Of a DNA stretch of 36,357 nucleotides, positions 25,822-34,747 are shown piece after piece. A model generated the notes under the pieces. The model did no database searches, was not told where the DNA came from, and saw only the letters and a program-made list of their open reading frames with translations. The DNA comes from an uncultured bacterium (GTDB lineage: Bacteria > Bacteroidota > Bacteroidia > Chitinophagales > Chitinophagaceae), in NCBI GenBank assembly GCA_903957405.1, contig CAJBPC010000288.1, positions 1 through 36,357 on the forward strand. Reading direction: 5' to 3'. Within the stretch, counting starts at the first letter, position 1; each line of letters starts with the position of its first letter. A program made the position numbers and the translations under genes.

Positions 25822-26523
25822 ATGAGCCTCTATGAAAGATTGAAAGAAGAAGCCTGCGAAGCGAACCTTCAGCTCCCCGAACACGGCTTGGTGTTGTTCA
25901 CGTTCGGCAACGTCAGTGTGGCTGACCATGCAAAGGGAGTGTTCGCCATCAAGCCAAGTGGTGTCCCGTACACGGAACTGGATCCATCCATGATGGTCAT
26001 AGTGGATTTCGACGGCCAATGGATAGAAGGAGCACTCAGGCCATCATCTGACACCCGCACGCATGCACTGCTTTATAAACACTGGCATGACGTAGGCAGC
26101 ATCGCACATACCCACTCCACCTATGCAACGGCATGGGCGCAGGCGCAGATGGATATTCCCATCTTTGGCACAACACACGCCGACCATACGACTGTAGATA
26201 TTCCATGCGCTCCGCCAATGAATGATGATATGATCATGGGCGATTATGAACGGGAGACCGGGCAGCAGATCCTGGATTGCTTCAAAGCACGCAACCTGGA
26301 CCCGAAGGAGGTGGAAATGATCCTCGTCGGCAACCATGCACCATTCACCTGGGGCAAGACATCCGACAAGGCGGTCCATAACGCAGCCGTTCTGGAAGAA
26401 CTCGCCAGAATGGCATACCTCACACTACAGATCAATCCCACAGCCCCGCGGCTCAAAGATGCACTCATTCGGAAACACTACGAAAGGAAGCACGGTCCCC
26501 ATGCCTATTACGGGAATCCATAA
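25822..26523 (+). CDS. araD: L-ribulose-5-phosphate 4-epimerase
   Basis: Class II aldolase-fold, Zn-dependent enzyme that makes D-xylulose 5-phosphate from L-ribulose 5-phosphate, feeding the pentose phosphate pathway. It has 233 residues, as expected for AraD (E. coli 231). Catalytic and zinc residues are visible at the expected places: Asp77 (SSDTRTH), His96 and His98 (GSIAHTHST), and His172 (VGNHAPFTWG). FTFGNVSVAD, KPSGVPY and the GTTHADH motif also fit AraD. The gap from araB is 28 bp. A close relative such as UlaF (ascorbate pathway) would look similar, but the araB and araA neighbours settle the assignment. Confidence 0.96.
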   Translation: MSLYERLKEEACEANLQLPEHGLVLFTFGNVSVADHAKGVFAIKPSGVPYTELDPSMMVIVDFDGQWIEGALRPSSDTRTHALLYKHWHDVGSIAHTHSTYATAWAQAQMDIPIFGTTHADHTTVDIPCAPPMNDDMIMGDYERETGQQILDCFKARNLDPKEVEMILVGNHAPFTWGKTSDKAVHNAAVLEELARMAYLTLQINPTAPRLKDALIRKHYERKHGPHAYYGNP

Positions 26524-26545
26524 TCACCCTTAAACATCCCTGATC

Positions 26546-28036
26546 ATGATCGAACTCAAACATCTGGAGGTCTGGTTTGTCACCGGCAGCCAAGACCTCT
26601 ATGGCGAGGAGACCCTTCGGAAAGTGGCAGAAAATGCAGCCGCCATTGCAGATGCCCTGGACAAGACACCTGAAATGCCGGTTCGCGTAGTGTTCAAACC
26701 AACCGTGAAATCCCCTGAAGAGATTTTCAACGTCTGCAAAGATGCAAACACACAGCGCAACTGCATCGGCTTGATCACATGGATGCACACCTTCTCCCCA
26801 GCCAAAATGTGGATATCCGGACTGAAGATCCTCCAGAAACCCATGCTACATTTTCATACACAGTTCAACCGAGACATCCCCTGGCATAGCATCGATATGG
26901 ATTTCATGAACCTCAACCAGAGTGCACATGGAGATCGGGAATTCGGATTCATCTTGAGTCGGATGAGGCGCTACAGAAAAGTGGTGACCGGTCATTGGCA
27001 AGACACGGAATGCCTGAACAGCATCTGCGGATGGGTACGTGCCGCTGCAGGCTGGCATGACTGGCAGGGAGCGCGCTTCGTCCGCTTCGGCGATAACATG
27101 CGTTTCGTTGCCGTAACGGATGGCGACAAGGTGGAGGCTGAAATGACATTCGGATACAGTGTGAACACTCATGGTGTCGGAGATCTCGTTGAGGTCATAA
27201 AAACGATTTCTGAAGCGGAGACCTCCGCTTTGGTGGAAGAGTACCTCCATGCATATCAAGTTGCAGAAAGCCTGAAACCAGCCGGCACAAGGCATCCCTC
27301 ACTGCGAGACGCGGCACGCATTGAACTGGGCATCGGGAAATTTCTCGAACAAGGGAATTACAAAGGCTTCACCACCACTTTCGAGGACCTGCATGGCATG
27401 ACACAACTGCCTGGCATTGCTGCGCAAAGGCTGATGGCAAAAGGTTTTGGTTTTGCAGGAGAAGGGGATTGGAAAACCGCGGCACTGGTCCGTGCAATGA
27501 AGACCATGGGCGCCGGACTCAAAGGCGGCAATTCGTTCATGGAGGACTACACCTACCATTTCGAACCGGGCAACAACATGGTACTGGGCGCACATATGCT
27601 TGAAATCTGTCCATCTATTGCTGATGCAAAGCCTCGATGCGAAATCCATCCTTTGGGCATTGGCGGAAAAGCCGATCCGGTAAGGCTCGTATTCAATTCA
27701 ACAGCGGGACCAGCGATCAATGCATCTGTCATTGATATGGGGAATCGTTTCCGAATGCTGGTGAATGAGGTCGAGGCTGTTGTTCCGGAAAACGACCTTC
27801 CGAACCTCCCCGTGGCTCGGGTACTCTGGAAGCCTTACCCCGACATGAAAAAAGGGTGCACTGGATGGATACTGGCGGGCGGTGCCCACCACACATGCTA
27901 CTCTCAGAACATCAGCTCAGAACAAATGGAAGATTTTGCCGGTATGGCAGGCATTGAATTCGTAAAAATCGACCGCAACACAGACTTATATCATTTCCGG
28001 AACGAACTGCGATGGAACGATCGCTTTTTCCAATAG
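26546..28036 (+). CDS. araA: L-arabinose isomerase
   Basis: Mn-dependent cytoplasmic isomerase converting L-arabinose to L-ribulose, first step of the pathway. The 496-residue length equals the family norm (E. coli 500). It starts with VWFVTGSQDLYGEETL, the typical AraA opening, followed by WMHTFSPAKMWI and MLHFHTQFNRDIPW. The metal-binding residues are in TTFEDLHGM, NSFMEDYTYHFE, LGAHMLEI and the C-terminal GGAHHTCYS, so no catalytic residue seems missing. The gap from araD is 22 bp. Its presence with araB and araD shows the full route from L-arabinose to xylulose 5-phosphate. Confidence 0.97.
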   Translation: MIELKHLEVWFVTGSQDLYGEETLRKVAENAAAIADALDKTPEMPVRVVFKPTVKSPEEIFNVCKDANTQRNCIGLITWMHTFSPAKMWISGLKILQKPMLHFHTQFNRDIPWHSIDMDFMNLNQSAHGDREFGFILSRMRRYRKVVTGHWQDTECLNSICGWVRAAAGWHDWQGARFVRFGDNMRFVAVTDGDKVEAEMTFGYSVNTHGVGDLVEVIKTISEAETSALVEEYLHAYQVAESLKPAGTRHPSLRDAARIELGIGKFLEQGNYKGFTTTFEDLHGMTQLPGIAAQRLMAKGFGFAGEGDWKTAALVRAMKTMGAGLKGGNSFMEDYTYHFEPGNNMVLGAHMLEICPSIADAKPRCEIHPLGIGGKADPVRLVFNSTAGPAINASVIDMGNRFRMLVNEVEAVVPENDLPNLPVARVLWKPYPDMKKGCTGWILAGGAHHTCYSQNISSEQMEDFAGMAGIEFVKIDRNTDLYHFRNELRWNDRFFQ

Positions 28037-28059
28037 CTCACCCGTATTAAATTTTTTAA

Positions 28060-29745
28060 ATGAAAGGTTTATCCCCGCTCGACATCATCGTTTTCCTGCT
28101 CTATTTCGCCATCGTTTCCGGATATGGTTACTGGATATACCTCCGGAAGAAGAAAGCCACCACGGATACAAAAGATTTTTTCCTGGCGGAAGGCTCATTG
28201 ACATGGTGGGCAATTGGCGCTTCACTCATCGCATCCAACATATCCGCCGAGCAGTTCATTGGCATGAGTGGTGAAGGGTTTTTCGTAGGCATCGCCATTG
28301 CCGCCTACGAATGGATCGCAGCCCTGGCATTGGTCATCATCGCCATATGGTTCATTCCGATCTACATCAAGAACAAGATCTTTACCATGCCGCAGTTTCT
28401 GACCAATCGCTATAACGATACGGTAGCACTCATCATGGCGGTTTTCTGGTTGTTCCTGTATGTTTTCGTGAACCTGACTTCGATCCTGTATCTCGGGGCA
28501 GTGGCCATCAACGGCCTCGTTGGTGGGCAGTACCTTCACGTGATCATGGTGTTGCTGGCAGTTTTCGCTTTGGTCATCACATTAGGTGGAATGAAGGTGA
28601 TCGGATACACAGATGTGATCCAGGTTGCGGTACTGATCATTGGCGGACTAGCCACAACCTATATGGCCTTATTGATCGTGAGCGAGGAATTCGGTCTTGG
28701 CCGCGATATGATAGCTGGCTTTAAAACACTTATGACCCAGGCCCCTGATCACTTTCACATGATCCTTGAAAAACCTGGTCCGGATGCTTCACAAGAGCAA
28801 ATAAACAAATATCTGATCGTCCCTGGCATCGCCATGTATTTTGCCGGTCAATGGATCGTGAACCTAAACTACTGGGGATGCAACCAATATATCACACAAC
28901 GGGCACTGGGAGCAGATCTGCAAACAGCAAGACTTGGGATTCTTTTTGCCGCATTACTGAAACTCATGATGCCCGTGATCGTGATGCTCCCCGGCATCGC
29001 GGCCTTCGTACTCTACAAGAACGGAAGTCTCCCAGAGTTGGAAGGTGGCAGTAAGGACGGAGCTTATTCAGCCATCCTCAGTTTCCTGCCGAGTGGTCTG
29101 AAGGGCCTTTCCATAGCTGCCTTGACAGCTGCAATCGTGGCCTCGCTCGCCGGGAAAGCAAACAGTATTTCAACGATCTTCACACTGGATATCTACAAGA
29201 AATACCTGCGCCCCGATGCAAGTGAAAAAAAGCTCGTGTGGACCGGGAGAGTGACCATATGGATTGCAATGTTCGTCAGTGTACTCTTCACCTGGAACGA
29301 TACGCTCGGCATCGGCGGAGAAGGCGGTTTCACTTTTATCCAGAAATATACCGGATTCATCAGTCCCGGTGTTTTCGCAATGTTCATACTTGGAATGTTC
29401 TGGAAAAGAACAACCGGATCAGCTGCGATCGCAGGCGTATTAGCGGGGTTCATACTTTCGGTTTTCTTCAATAACTATGCTCCTGCCCTGTTGGGTAATG
29501 AAACACTGCTCTATTCAGCTTTCCCTAACGGAAAAGGCGGATTTGAAATTCCCTTTCTCATTAACATGGGATGGTCATTTTTCTTTACCATGCTCTTGAT
29601 GATAATGATCAGCCTGGCGGGTCCGAGGGTCAATCCAAAAGCATTCTTGCATGACAACGAAATGTTCAAAATTAGTAGACCCGTCATCGTGCTCATCATC
29701 ATTGTACTGATGCTGCTCACGGCACTTTATGTCAGATTTTGGTAG
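28060..29745 (+). CDS. Sodium/solute symporter, probable L-arabinose importer
   Basis: Inner-membrane SSS-family (SGLT-like) symporter of 561 residues with about 14 hydrophobic segments. Diagnostic stretches are the LIASNISAEQFIGMSGEGF helix, LGGMKVIGYTDVIQVAVLIIGGL, NYWGCNQYITQRALGADLQTARLGILFAALLKL, and AALTAAIVASLAGKANSISTIFTLDIYKKYLRP, which carries the conserved A-A-x-x-x-S-S-like sodium site region. It follows araA after 23 bp and lies before the terminator, the position of the arabinose transporter in the Bacteroides ara cluster. The substrate assignment comes from context; other pentoses are possible. Confidence 0.93.
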   Translation: MKGLSPLDIIVFLLYFAIVSGYGYWIYLRKKKATTDTKDFFLAEGSLTWWAIGASLIASNISAEQFIGMSGEGFFVGIAIAAYEWIAALALVIIAIWFIPIYIKNKIFTMPQFLTNRYNDTVALIMAVFWLFLYVFVNLTSILYLGAVAINGLVGGQYLHVIMVLLAVFALVITLGGMKVIGYTDVIQVAVLIIGGLATTYMALLIVSEEFGLGRDMIAGFKTLMTQAPDHFHMILEKPGPDASQEQINKYLIVPGIAMYFAGQWIVNLNYWGCNQYITQRALGADLQTARLGILFAALLKLMMPVIVMLPGIAAFVLYKNGSLPELEGGSKDGAYSAILSFLPSGLKGLSIAALTAAIVASLAGKANSISTIFTLDIYKKYLRPDASEKKLVWTGRVTIWIAMFVSVLFTWNDTLGIGGEGGFTFIQKYTGFISPGVFAMFILGMFWKRTTGSAAIAGVLAGFILSVFFNNYAPALLGNETLLYSAFPNGKGGFEIPFLINMGWSFFFTMLLMIMISLAGPRVNPKAFLHDNEMFKISRPVIVLIIIVLMLLTALYVRFW

Positions 29746-29805
29746 CGTGCAGACCATCCACCACTGTTCATGTTTTTTTCCTGGATAGTTCTGATGACGA
29801 CATGC

Positions 29806-29849
29806 AATGGAAGATCAGATTTAAGTTAAACTGATCTTCCATTTCTTTT
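29806..29849 (+). terminator. Intrinsic terminator of the arabinose operon
   Basis: AATGGAAGATCAG at 29806-29818 pairs perfectly with 29831-29843 (13 bp, 12-nt loop), followed on plus by TCTTTTTT. It ends the araBDA-symporter transcript and lies just before the convergent barrel-protein gene. On the minus strand there is no U-run after the stem, so it is mainly one-way. Confidence 0.85.
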
Positions 29850-29856
29850 TTCAATC

Positions 29857-32559
29857 CTAAAATGTCAAGGCTGCCTTCAGCAGCAAATACCTGCCAACGA
29901 TTGACATGCTTTGTTCTGAAAAGGAATTCACATCAAATGCCAAACGATCGATGCTGGTCGTGTTCAGCAAATTATGCCCGGTCAACATAAATGTCCAAGA
30001 TTTCTTCAAAGCATGACTGGCATAAAAATCAAAATGTTGAAATGCACTCATGGATGACAATGATTTGTACCCATAGGATACTGCAAAGAAAGTCCGATTG
30101 CCCGAAATAAATTTTAGTTTGCTGAAAGCCTGATGCTGCCATTGCCTGAATTGACTTGATAAACCGACTTCGGGAATAGTCTTACTGCTGATCAGGTAAG
30201 CTGTAAATCCGGTTTCAACCTTGAAGGGACCTTTCCAACCTGAACTGAATCTTGATTGAAAACTGATATTCGATGATGTGTTCCTACTCCGGCGATCATT
30301 AAAATATAAATCCCCTCCCATATGCGATCCTGAAATATCAAGTGATATTTTTATACTTATTTTCTTAAGATATTTCTCTGTCTTCACATTCGAAAAAAAT
30401 GCGACATTCCCATTCATAGGCAACAGATATGAAACCAAGTATGCCGGCGTCTGTACACTGGAATGATTATACGAACCATCCGTGTGGCGAAAGGAAAAAT
30501 GCACATTCAATAAGCCGCCCCTTGCAAGATCATTGACATTGTACGAAACGATGAACTGCTGTGTCCTTCGACTGACAATGGAAAAAGCAGGCTGCAAGAT
30601 AGTCGCCTGACCTGACAACAACTGAACCGGAAAAAAATACTTACTTGAAGGAAGTTCGGTTCCGATATCATAGCGGATCATCATACTCTCAAGCGGAGAG
30701 AATGAATGGCGGAATCCCATTACCCCTTTGTACAAAATCGTTGTCATTTGCTCTCGGGTTTTCCCCTGCTGAAATGCAACTCCTGCTGGTCCGATATTCA
30801 AGCCTCCTGCGAATACTGATTTACCCCTTCCCCTCCTATCAAATGATATAAATGCCGGAATTCGCCATGACGAAAAATCAGATTCCGACAGGCCCGTGAT
30901 GGGGGTTCTGCTGCCATCATCCTCCATGTTGAAGGTTTCTGCTTCCATTTTTGCATCTTCTCGGGCAAACGCCAAACCATATCGCCAGTCAAATTTCAGA
31001 CTCCTCAAATGTATGATTGAAGCTACTGATTGAGAAGATGCATTTCGATCAAGATGTTGATTCGGTTTTTCGACGCCTACATACATTTGAGATAAGTCCT
31101 GAAAACGACCGGTTTCCATGAAAAGATGCTGTCTCGTATCTGTATGCATCAGGTTATACACCGTTGTGATGGCGCCACGTTCACTTAATGCATAGATTTC
31201 TTTTCCGGAGAGATGCCATCTCGGACTATTATCCTCCAGTCTTTCCATCAAACTATCCGTAATGATACCGGATGTGATATTGGAATAATTGTCCACGCCT
31301 TTTTTTTCGAAATAACCAATGGCGTGTTCTCCCGTATTTTTTTTTCCTTGATCGTGATTGAAAGTAAATTTGAATGTTTTGTCATTCTGTTTTGAAAAAA
31401 ATTTTTCTTTAGAATTGTATTCCCACTTTTCGGAATCAGGCAAATGTAAAATTTCAAAACCCTTCGCATTTTTGACAAGCTCGCTTTTTCCCGCACCACC
31501 AAGTGCCTTTAATGAAGATCCTTTCCCGAGCTTAGATGAAAAAATCAAATAGCCAGACAAATCCCTGTTATCATCGCTATACGTCTTATCTATTTGTGGA
31601 AGGTAAATATCACCGGTCCCCAATAATCCATCACCCTGTTCTTCAGGTGCTGCATCATCAGTACTGCCGTCCCCGGAAAAATGATAATCGAGGTTTGCAT
31701 TTGCAGGTATGCCTGTTTCATTAAAATTAAGGAAGCTCATCAGTTTCATCTTTTTACCCAACCGCACAAGAGAATTATCCAAATACTCACGACCCCCGGG
31801 CCCAGAGCCTACCTCGAGGCTTCCAGTGATTTTGTTCCGGTATTTTGCTTCTATTGTTAGATTGATTCCTACCTTATCTGAATCACGCACCCTTTTTAGC
31901 AGTCTGTCTTTGTCGTAGTTATTCAATACCTGGATCCTGTCTATCAATTGAGCATTTAAGTTTCTTGACAACAGCTTGTAATTTTTTTCAGTGAGATCTT
32001 CTCCCTCCAACAAGATTCTGTCAACCTCTTTGCCATTGAAACTGATGCGTCCATCGGAAGTAACTTGAAAGCCCTGTATGTTTCGGAACAGATCTTCGAC
32101 TTTTCTCGTTCCGGCATTCCTGAATGCCTCTGCTCTGAAATCAATGGTATCGCTTCGAATGATGAATGCAGGAGGTTTCGCTGTGACAACGACTTCTTTA
32201 AGTTCACGTGCCGAAGGAGTCATATTGAAATCATTGTTATCCGAAAAGAGATTCTCCGACCATAGTGAGATGATCCGTATTTGACGCTTTACCGAAATAT
32301 GTTCCACCACTAAGGCGTATTTACCTGCTTCGATTCCAGGATCTTTGATCCTGAAGGTACCGTCACCCCTTGTGATGGCAAATGCAATGATTCGAACCGC
32401 GGATGAATCCCTTATAGTTACAGTGGCACCCGCAAGAGGGGTCTTTTCTGCGCTCATCACTTTGCCCGAAATAAAGCGATCTTGTCCCAAAACACGACTT
32501 GTGGGTGCCATGAAAATAAACAGATACATCACTGATAAGATCAATGCTTGACACTTCAT
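29857..32559 (-). CDS. Outer-membrane beta-barrel, carboxypeptidase-regulatory-like/TonB-receptor-like protein
   Basis: 900-residue outer membrane protein. The signal peptide (MKCQALILSVMYLFIFMAPTSRVLG) is followed by a carboxypeptidase-regulatory-like domain (FISGKVMSAEKTPLAGATVTIRD, to about 115), a linker ELKEVVVTAKPPAFIIRSDTIDF, and a plug-like domain (about 140-235) with FRNIQGFQVTSDGRISFNGKEVDRILLEGEDL. That form is typical of the barrel family paired with GLPGLI proteins. A long barrel ends AALTF with terminal Phe. It lacks a SusD partner, so it is not a SusC. Its ATG overlaps the GLPGLI stop (ATGA), meaning the two are translationally coupled. Transport or receptor function is unknown; substrates of this class have not been defined as far as I know. 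Confidence 0.88.
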   Translation of the reverse strand: MKCQALILSVMYLFIFMAPTSRVLGQDRFISGKVMSAEKTPLAGATVTIRDSSAVRIIAFAITRGDGTFRIKDPGIEAGKYALVVEHISVKRQIRIISLWSENLFSDNNDFNMTPSARELKEVVVTAKPPAFIIRSDTIDFRAEAFRNAGTRKVEDLFRNIQGFQVTSDGRISFNGKEVDRILLEGEDLTEKNYKLLSRNLNAQLIDRIQVLNNYDKDRLLKRVRDSDKVGINLTIEAKYRNKITGSLEVGSGPGGREYLDNSLVRLGKKMKLMSFLNFNETGIPANANLDYHFSGDGSTDDAAPEEQGDGLLGTGDIYLPQIDKTYSDDNRDLSGYLIFSSKLGKGSSLKALGGAGKSELVKNAKGFEILHLPDSEKWEYNSKEKFFSKQNDKTFKFTFNHDQGKKNTGEHAIGYFEKKGVDNYSNITSGIITDSLMERLEDNSPRWHLSGKEIYALSERGAITTVYNLMHTDTRQHLFMETGRFQDLSQMYVGVEKPNQHLDRNASSQSVASIIHLRSLKFDWRYGLAFAREDAKMEAETFNMEDDGSRTPITGLSESDFSSWRIPAFISFDRRGRGKSVFAGGLNIGPAGVAFQQGKTREQMTTILYKGVMGFRHSFSPLESMMIRYDIGTELPSSKYFFPVQLLSGQATILQPAFSIVSRRTQQFIVSYNVNDLARGGLLNVHFSFRHTDGSYNHSSVQTPAYLVSYLLPMNGNVAFFSNVKTEKYLKKISIKISLDISGSHMGGDLYFNDRRSRNTSSNISFQSRFSSGWKGPFKVETGFTAYLISSKTIPEVGLSSQFRQWQHQAFSKLKFISGNRTFFAVSYGYKSLSSMSAFQHFDFYASHALKKSWTFMLTGHNLLNTTSIDRLAFDVNSFSEQSMSIVGRYLLLKAALTF

Positions 32560-33323
32560 TGCTCAGGTATGATCTCCCAGGTGAAAAATTGTACATCAGT
32601 TCGCGTCAAACAACTGATGCAATCAGAATCCTCTTTCCCCTGGAAAGTCCCTCGCATTACTTTTTTTACATTTCTCCAATATTTCTGATGTTCAGGATAT
32701 CCTTGCAGAGATGTCGAAGGAGGGGCAGGCGTGTGATATTCAGAAAGGACTGGGCCTAGCTTTTTCAGAAGAAAATAGATGTCTTTCTTATTCTCATATG
32801 CCTCCACAATGAGTCCTGGTAAACCGCCAAGCTTCCAAGGACCAAAAGGGAGCTCAATCGCAGGGCAATACCAAGCCGTATACCTCCTTCCACGAAAAAC
32901 CGTCTCAGCCTTATGACACTCCAAGCTGTCAATCATCTTTGTCTCTTCAGATAATTCCCATCGCATGGGGTGTATCGTATCCCGGTAGTAAATATCATTG
33001 CCCTGCAGGTTCAGATCACTGAAGATCATTACATCTTTGTCAAAATCCTTACGAACCCTGAACATGGTGTCCTTTTCGATTCTTATCTCATTTTGACCCA
33101 AAGGAATCATGTTGTTACCAAGATTGGTTACCATGAAAAAATCCGTAGCGGTAGGTGTCGCATACATGACTCCTTTATATTCCGTGAATTTCTGATCTCT
33201 ATCGAATTTAAGATTGAACATGACCTGGTACTCGAAACCGGTCACGGGCTCTGCTGGTGATTGCGTTTCGTCCGAATCTTTCAAAAGAAATGACAAAAAA
33301 AACAATATGATATGCATTCCCAT
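32556..33323 (-). CDS. GLPGLI family protein
   Basis: Member of the Bacteroidota GLPGLI family (TIGR01200), named from the motif that here reads WYCPAIELPFGPWKLGGLPGLIVEAYE, with GLPGLI at residues 167-172. It has 255 residues with a short N-terminal hydrophobic stretch (MHIILFFLSFLL), so it is probably exported, though the signal is weaker than usual. Four cysteines are present (136, 153, 235, 238); the last two form a CISC motif near the C-terminus. The function of the family is not established; members are found beside carboxypeptidase-regulatory-like barrels, as here. It is followed with a 4-bp overlap by the barrel gene and preceded, after 40 bp, by the small Cys-protein gene. Confidence 0.9.
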   Translation of the reverse strand: MGMHIILFFLSFLLKDSDETQSPAEPVTGFEYQVMFNLKFDRDQKFTEYKGVMYATPTATDFFMVTNLGNNMIPLGQNEIRIEKDTMFRVRKDFDKDVMIFSDLNLQGNDIYYRDTIHPMRWELSEETKMIDSLECHKAETVFRGRRYTAWYCPAIELPFGPWKLGGLPGLIVEAYENKKDIYFLLKKLGPVLSEYHTPAPPSTSLQGYPEHQKYWRNVKKVMRGTFQGKEDSDCISCLTRTDVQFFTWEIIPEQ

Positions 33324-33346
33324 GGTTTTGATTTTTTAAAATAAAA

Positions 33347-33358
33347 GGGTGACACCTG
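33347..33358. repeat. Near-palindromic 12-mer, copy 1 (GGGTGACACCTG)
   Basis: Lies 5 bp beyond the small Cys-protein stop, in the 40-bp gap before the GLPGLI gene. It is the exact reverse complement of copy 2 at 33717-33728 and contains the GGTGACACC core, palindromic except for the central base. On the minus strand it is followed by TTTTATTTT. Confidence 0.6.
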
Positions 33359-33363
33359 CCGGA

Positions 33364-33678
33364 TTACTTAAGATTCAATACGACTTCTTTCATGGCATGA
33401 ATAGCCTCGGTGATACAAGCCAACGCTTCCCTCGTAGCTTCCTTACAGGTCGGTTTCGTTACGGTACAGGTGACTTCCAACTGGAAAAAATAGACCGTTG
33501 CCGTTGCCCTCTGTGTTATCTTGCATTCTGAATCTGAACCTATTTCCTCAGGCACGATCGGTGTGAGAACTTCGACATCAGCTCCGGCCGTTGTCAACAA
33601 AACCGGAGCCTTGCTTTCTGCGGCGAACGAAACAAACACCGCAACCATAAACATTAAAGACAACATCACTTTTTTCAT
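33364..33678 (-). CDS. Small exported four-cysteine protein, unrecognised
   Basis: I do not recognise this 104-residue protein. It starts MKKVMLSLMFMVAVFVSFAAES, a clear type I signal peptide, leaving a mature part of about 84 residues. This includes a short acidic/hydrophobic stretch (DVEVLTPIVPEEIG), a beta-like stretch (ATATVYFFQLEVTCTVT), and a helical C-terminus (KEATREALACITEAIHAMKEVV). Cysteines are at 52, 71, 78 and 88, an even number, fitting two disulfides in the periplasm. There is no obvious leader-cleavage Gly-Gly. It is the first gene of a three-gene operon with the GLPGLI and barrel genes, so it may be their exported partner or cargo (inference). Two copies of a 12-bp near-palindrome flank it (33347-33358 and 33717-33728). 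Confidence 0.75.
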   Translation of the reverse strand: MKKVMLSLMFMVAVFVSFAAESKAPVLLTTAGADVEVLTPIVPEEIGSDSECKITQRATATVYFFQLEVTCTVTKPTCKEATREALACITEAIHAMKEVVLNLK

Positions 33679-33981
33679 ACTCTTCTTTTTTTCTGTTTAT
33701 AAAATCATACATCACAGGTGTCACCCCTCAACAGGCTTACGGGCCCGATTTAGATAAAGGTACTCCCCATGACAGGCGTTATAAAAGATGTGAACACGTC
33801 AGAATATGAGAAAATAACGATGAAAATTGCTTTAAACACAACAATTCCAGCTAACTACGAAATGAAGGCTGGAGATGCACCAAGAGTCTTTTGATCACAG
33901 AATGAAACTCATTTAAAAGTACATTTGCCGCACATAACACCTACATATATTTAGGATTTTAAACATATATCAAGTGCATAC
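33679..33981. promoter_or_regulatory. Divergent intergenic region, small Cys-protein operon versus trmB
   Basis: About 300 bp without a gene. It holds copy 2 of the 12-bp near-palindrome. On the minus strand, TACCTTTA (revcomp of 33757-33764) is close to TAnnTTTG and lies about 80 bp before the small gene; no good -33 box was seen. Toward trmB the last 60 bp are A/T-rich with no consensus promoter that I can support. Confidence 0.3.
33717..33728. repeat. Near-palindromic 12-mer, copy 2 (CAGGTGTCACCC)
   Basis: Lies about 38 bp upstream of the small Cys-protein start, in a likely promoter or leader region. It is the exact reverse complement of copy 1. No target-site duplication is visible outside the pair, so a transposon-like cassette is not supported; an operator pair or an mRNA long-range stem are the alternatives. 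Confidence 0.6.
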
Positions 33982-34707
33982 ATGGGACAGAAGAAATTGA
34001 AGAGGTTCGCCGAAGTCGCTACATTCACGAATGTTCTTGAATACCCGATCGGTATGCCCGGCAAATGGGCTGAACATTTCGGGAACAACCATTCTATGAC
34101 ATTGGAACTCGCCTGTGGGAAAGGAGAATATGCAGTCAGCCTGGGCAAAATGCATCCTGAAAGAAATTTTATTGGCCTTGACATAAAAGGCAACAGAATT
34201 TGGGTTGGTGCAAAAAAAGCAATTCAAGAGAATTTAAAGAATGTGGCTTTCGTACGCACACAGATTGATAAAATCACTGATTATTTCTCCGCTGCCGAAG
34301 TTTCTGAAATTTGGATTACATTTCCCGACCCTCAACTTCGTGGCTCAAAGGCTAAAAAGCGGCTTACACACCCAGTATTTTTAAGACGATTTCAACAAAT
34401 CATGTCTCCCAATGGTTATATCCACTTAAAAACAGACTCTCCAGATTTGTACGACTTTACAAAAAAGGTCATTGAACTCTACGGATTGCCCCTTTCACAG
34501 GATATCCCAGACTTGAGTAAAATCGAAAATCTGCCGGATGACCTTCAGATAAAAACACATTATGAAAGCCTTGATATATCAGGCAGTCAAAGAATACATT
34601 ATCTAAGGTTTTCAATTAATATGCCTTTACCTCTTGAAAAAGACATTGAATTGCAGAAATGGGTGCGATTAGAACCGATAAAAGCTATTCTGAAGCTTAC
34701 GACATGA
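33982..34707 (+). CDS. trmB: tRNA (guanine-N7-)-methyltransferase
   Basis: SAM-dependent methyltransferase that makes m7G46 in tRNA. It has 241 residues in the Bacteroidota form, starting MGQKKLKRFAEVATFTNVLEYP. The SAM-binding motif is LELACGKGEYAVSL, with the acidic FIGLDIKGNRIWVGAKKA strand and the hallmark EIWITFPDPQLRGSKAKKRLTHPVFL, corresponding to the FPDPWPKKRH-RL motif of other TrmB proteins. HLKTDSPDLYDF follows. It is followed by the DUF5522 gene after 40 bp. A housekeeping function with no oddity. Confidence 0.95.
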   Translation: MGQKKLKRFAEVATFTNVLEYPIGMPGKWAEHFGNNHSMTLELACGKGEYAVSLGKMHPERNFIGLDIKGNRIWVGAKKAIQENLKNVAFVRTQIDKITDYFSAAEVSEIWITFPDPQLRGSKAKKRLTHPVFLRRFQQIMSPNGYIHLKTDSPDLYDFTKKVIELYGLPLSQDIPDLSKIENLPDDLQIKTHYESLDISGSQRIHYLRFSINMPLPLEKDIELQKWVRLEPIKAILKLTT

Positions 34708-34747
34708 TCTTGGCATATGTCATGTACTGACTTTCAGACATTAAATT

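Noticed and set aside
33347..33728. Insertion-like cassette bounded by the 12-bp inverted copies
   Set aside because: No target-site duplication and no transposase; the near-palindromic core makes orientation almost meaningless. Kept as operator-like repeats instead.
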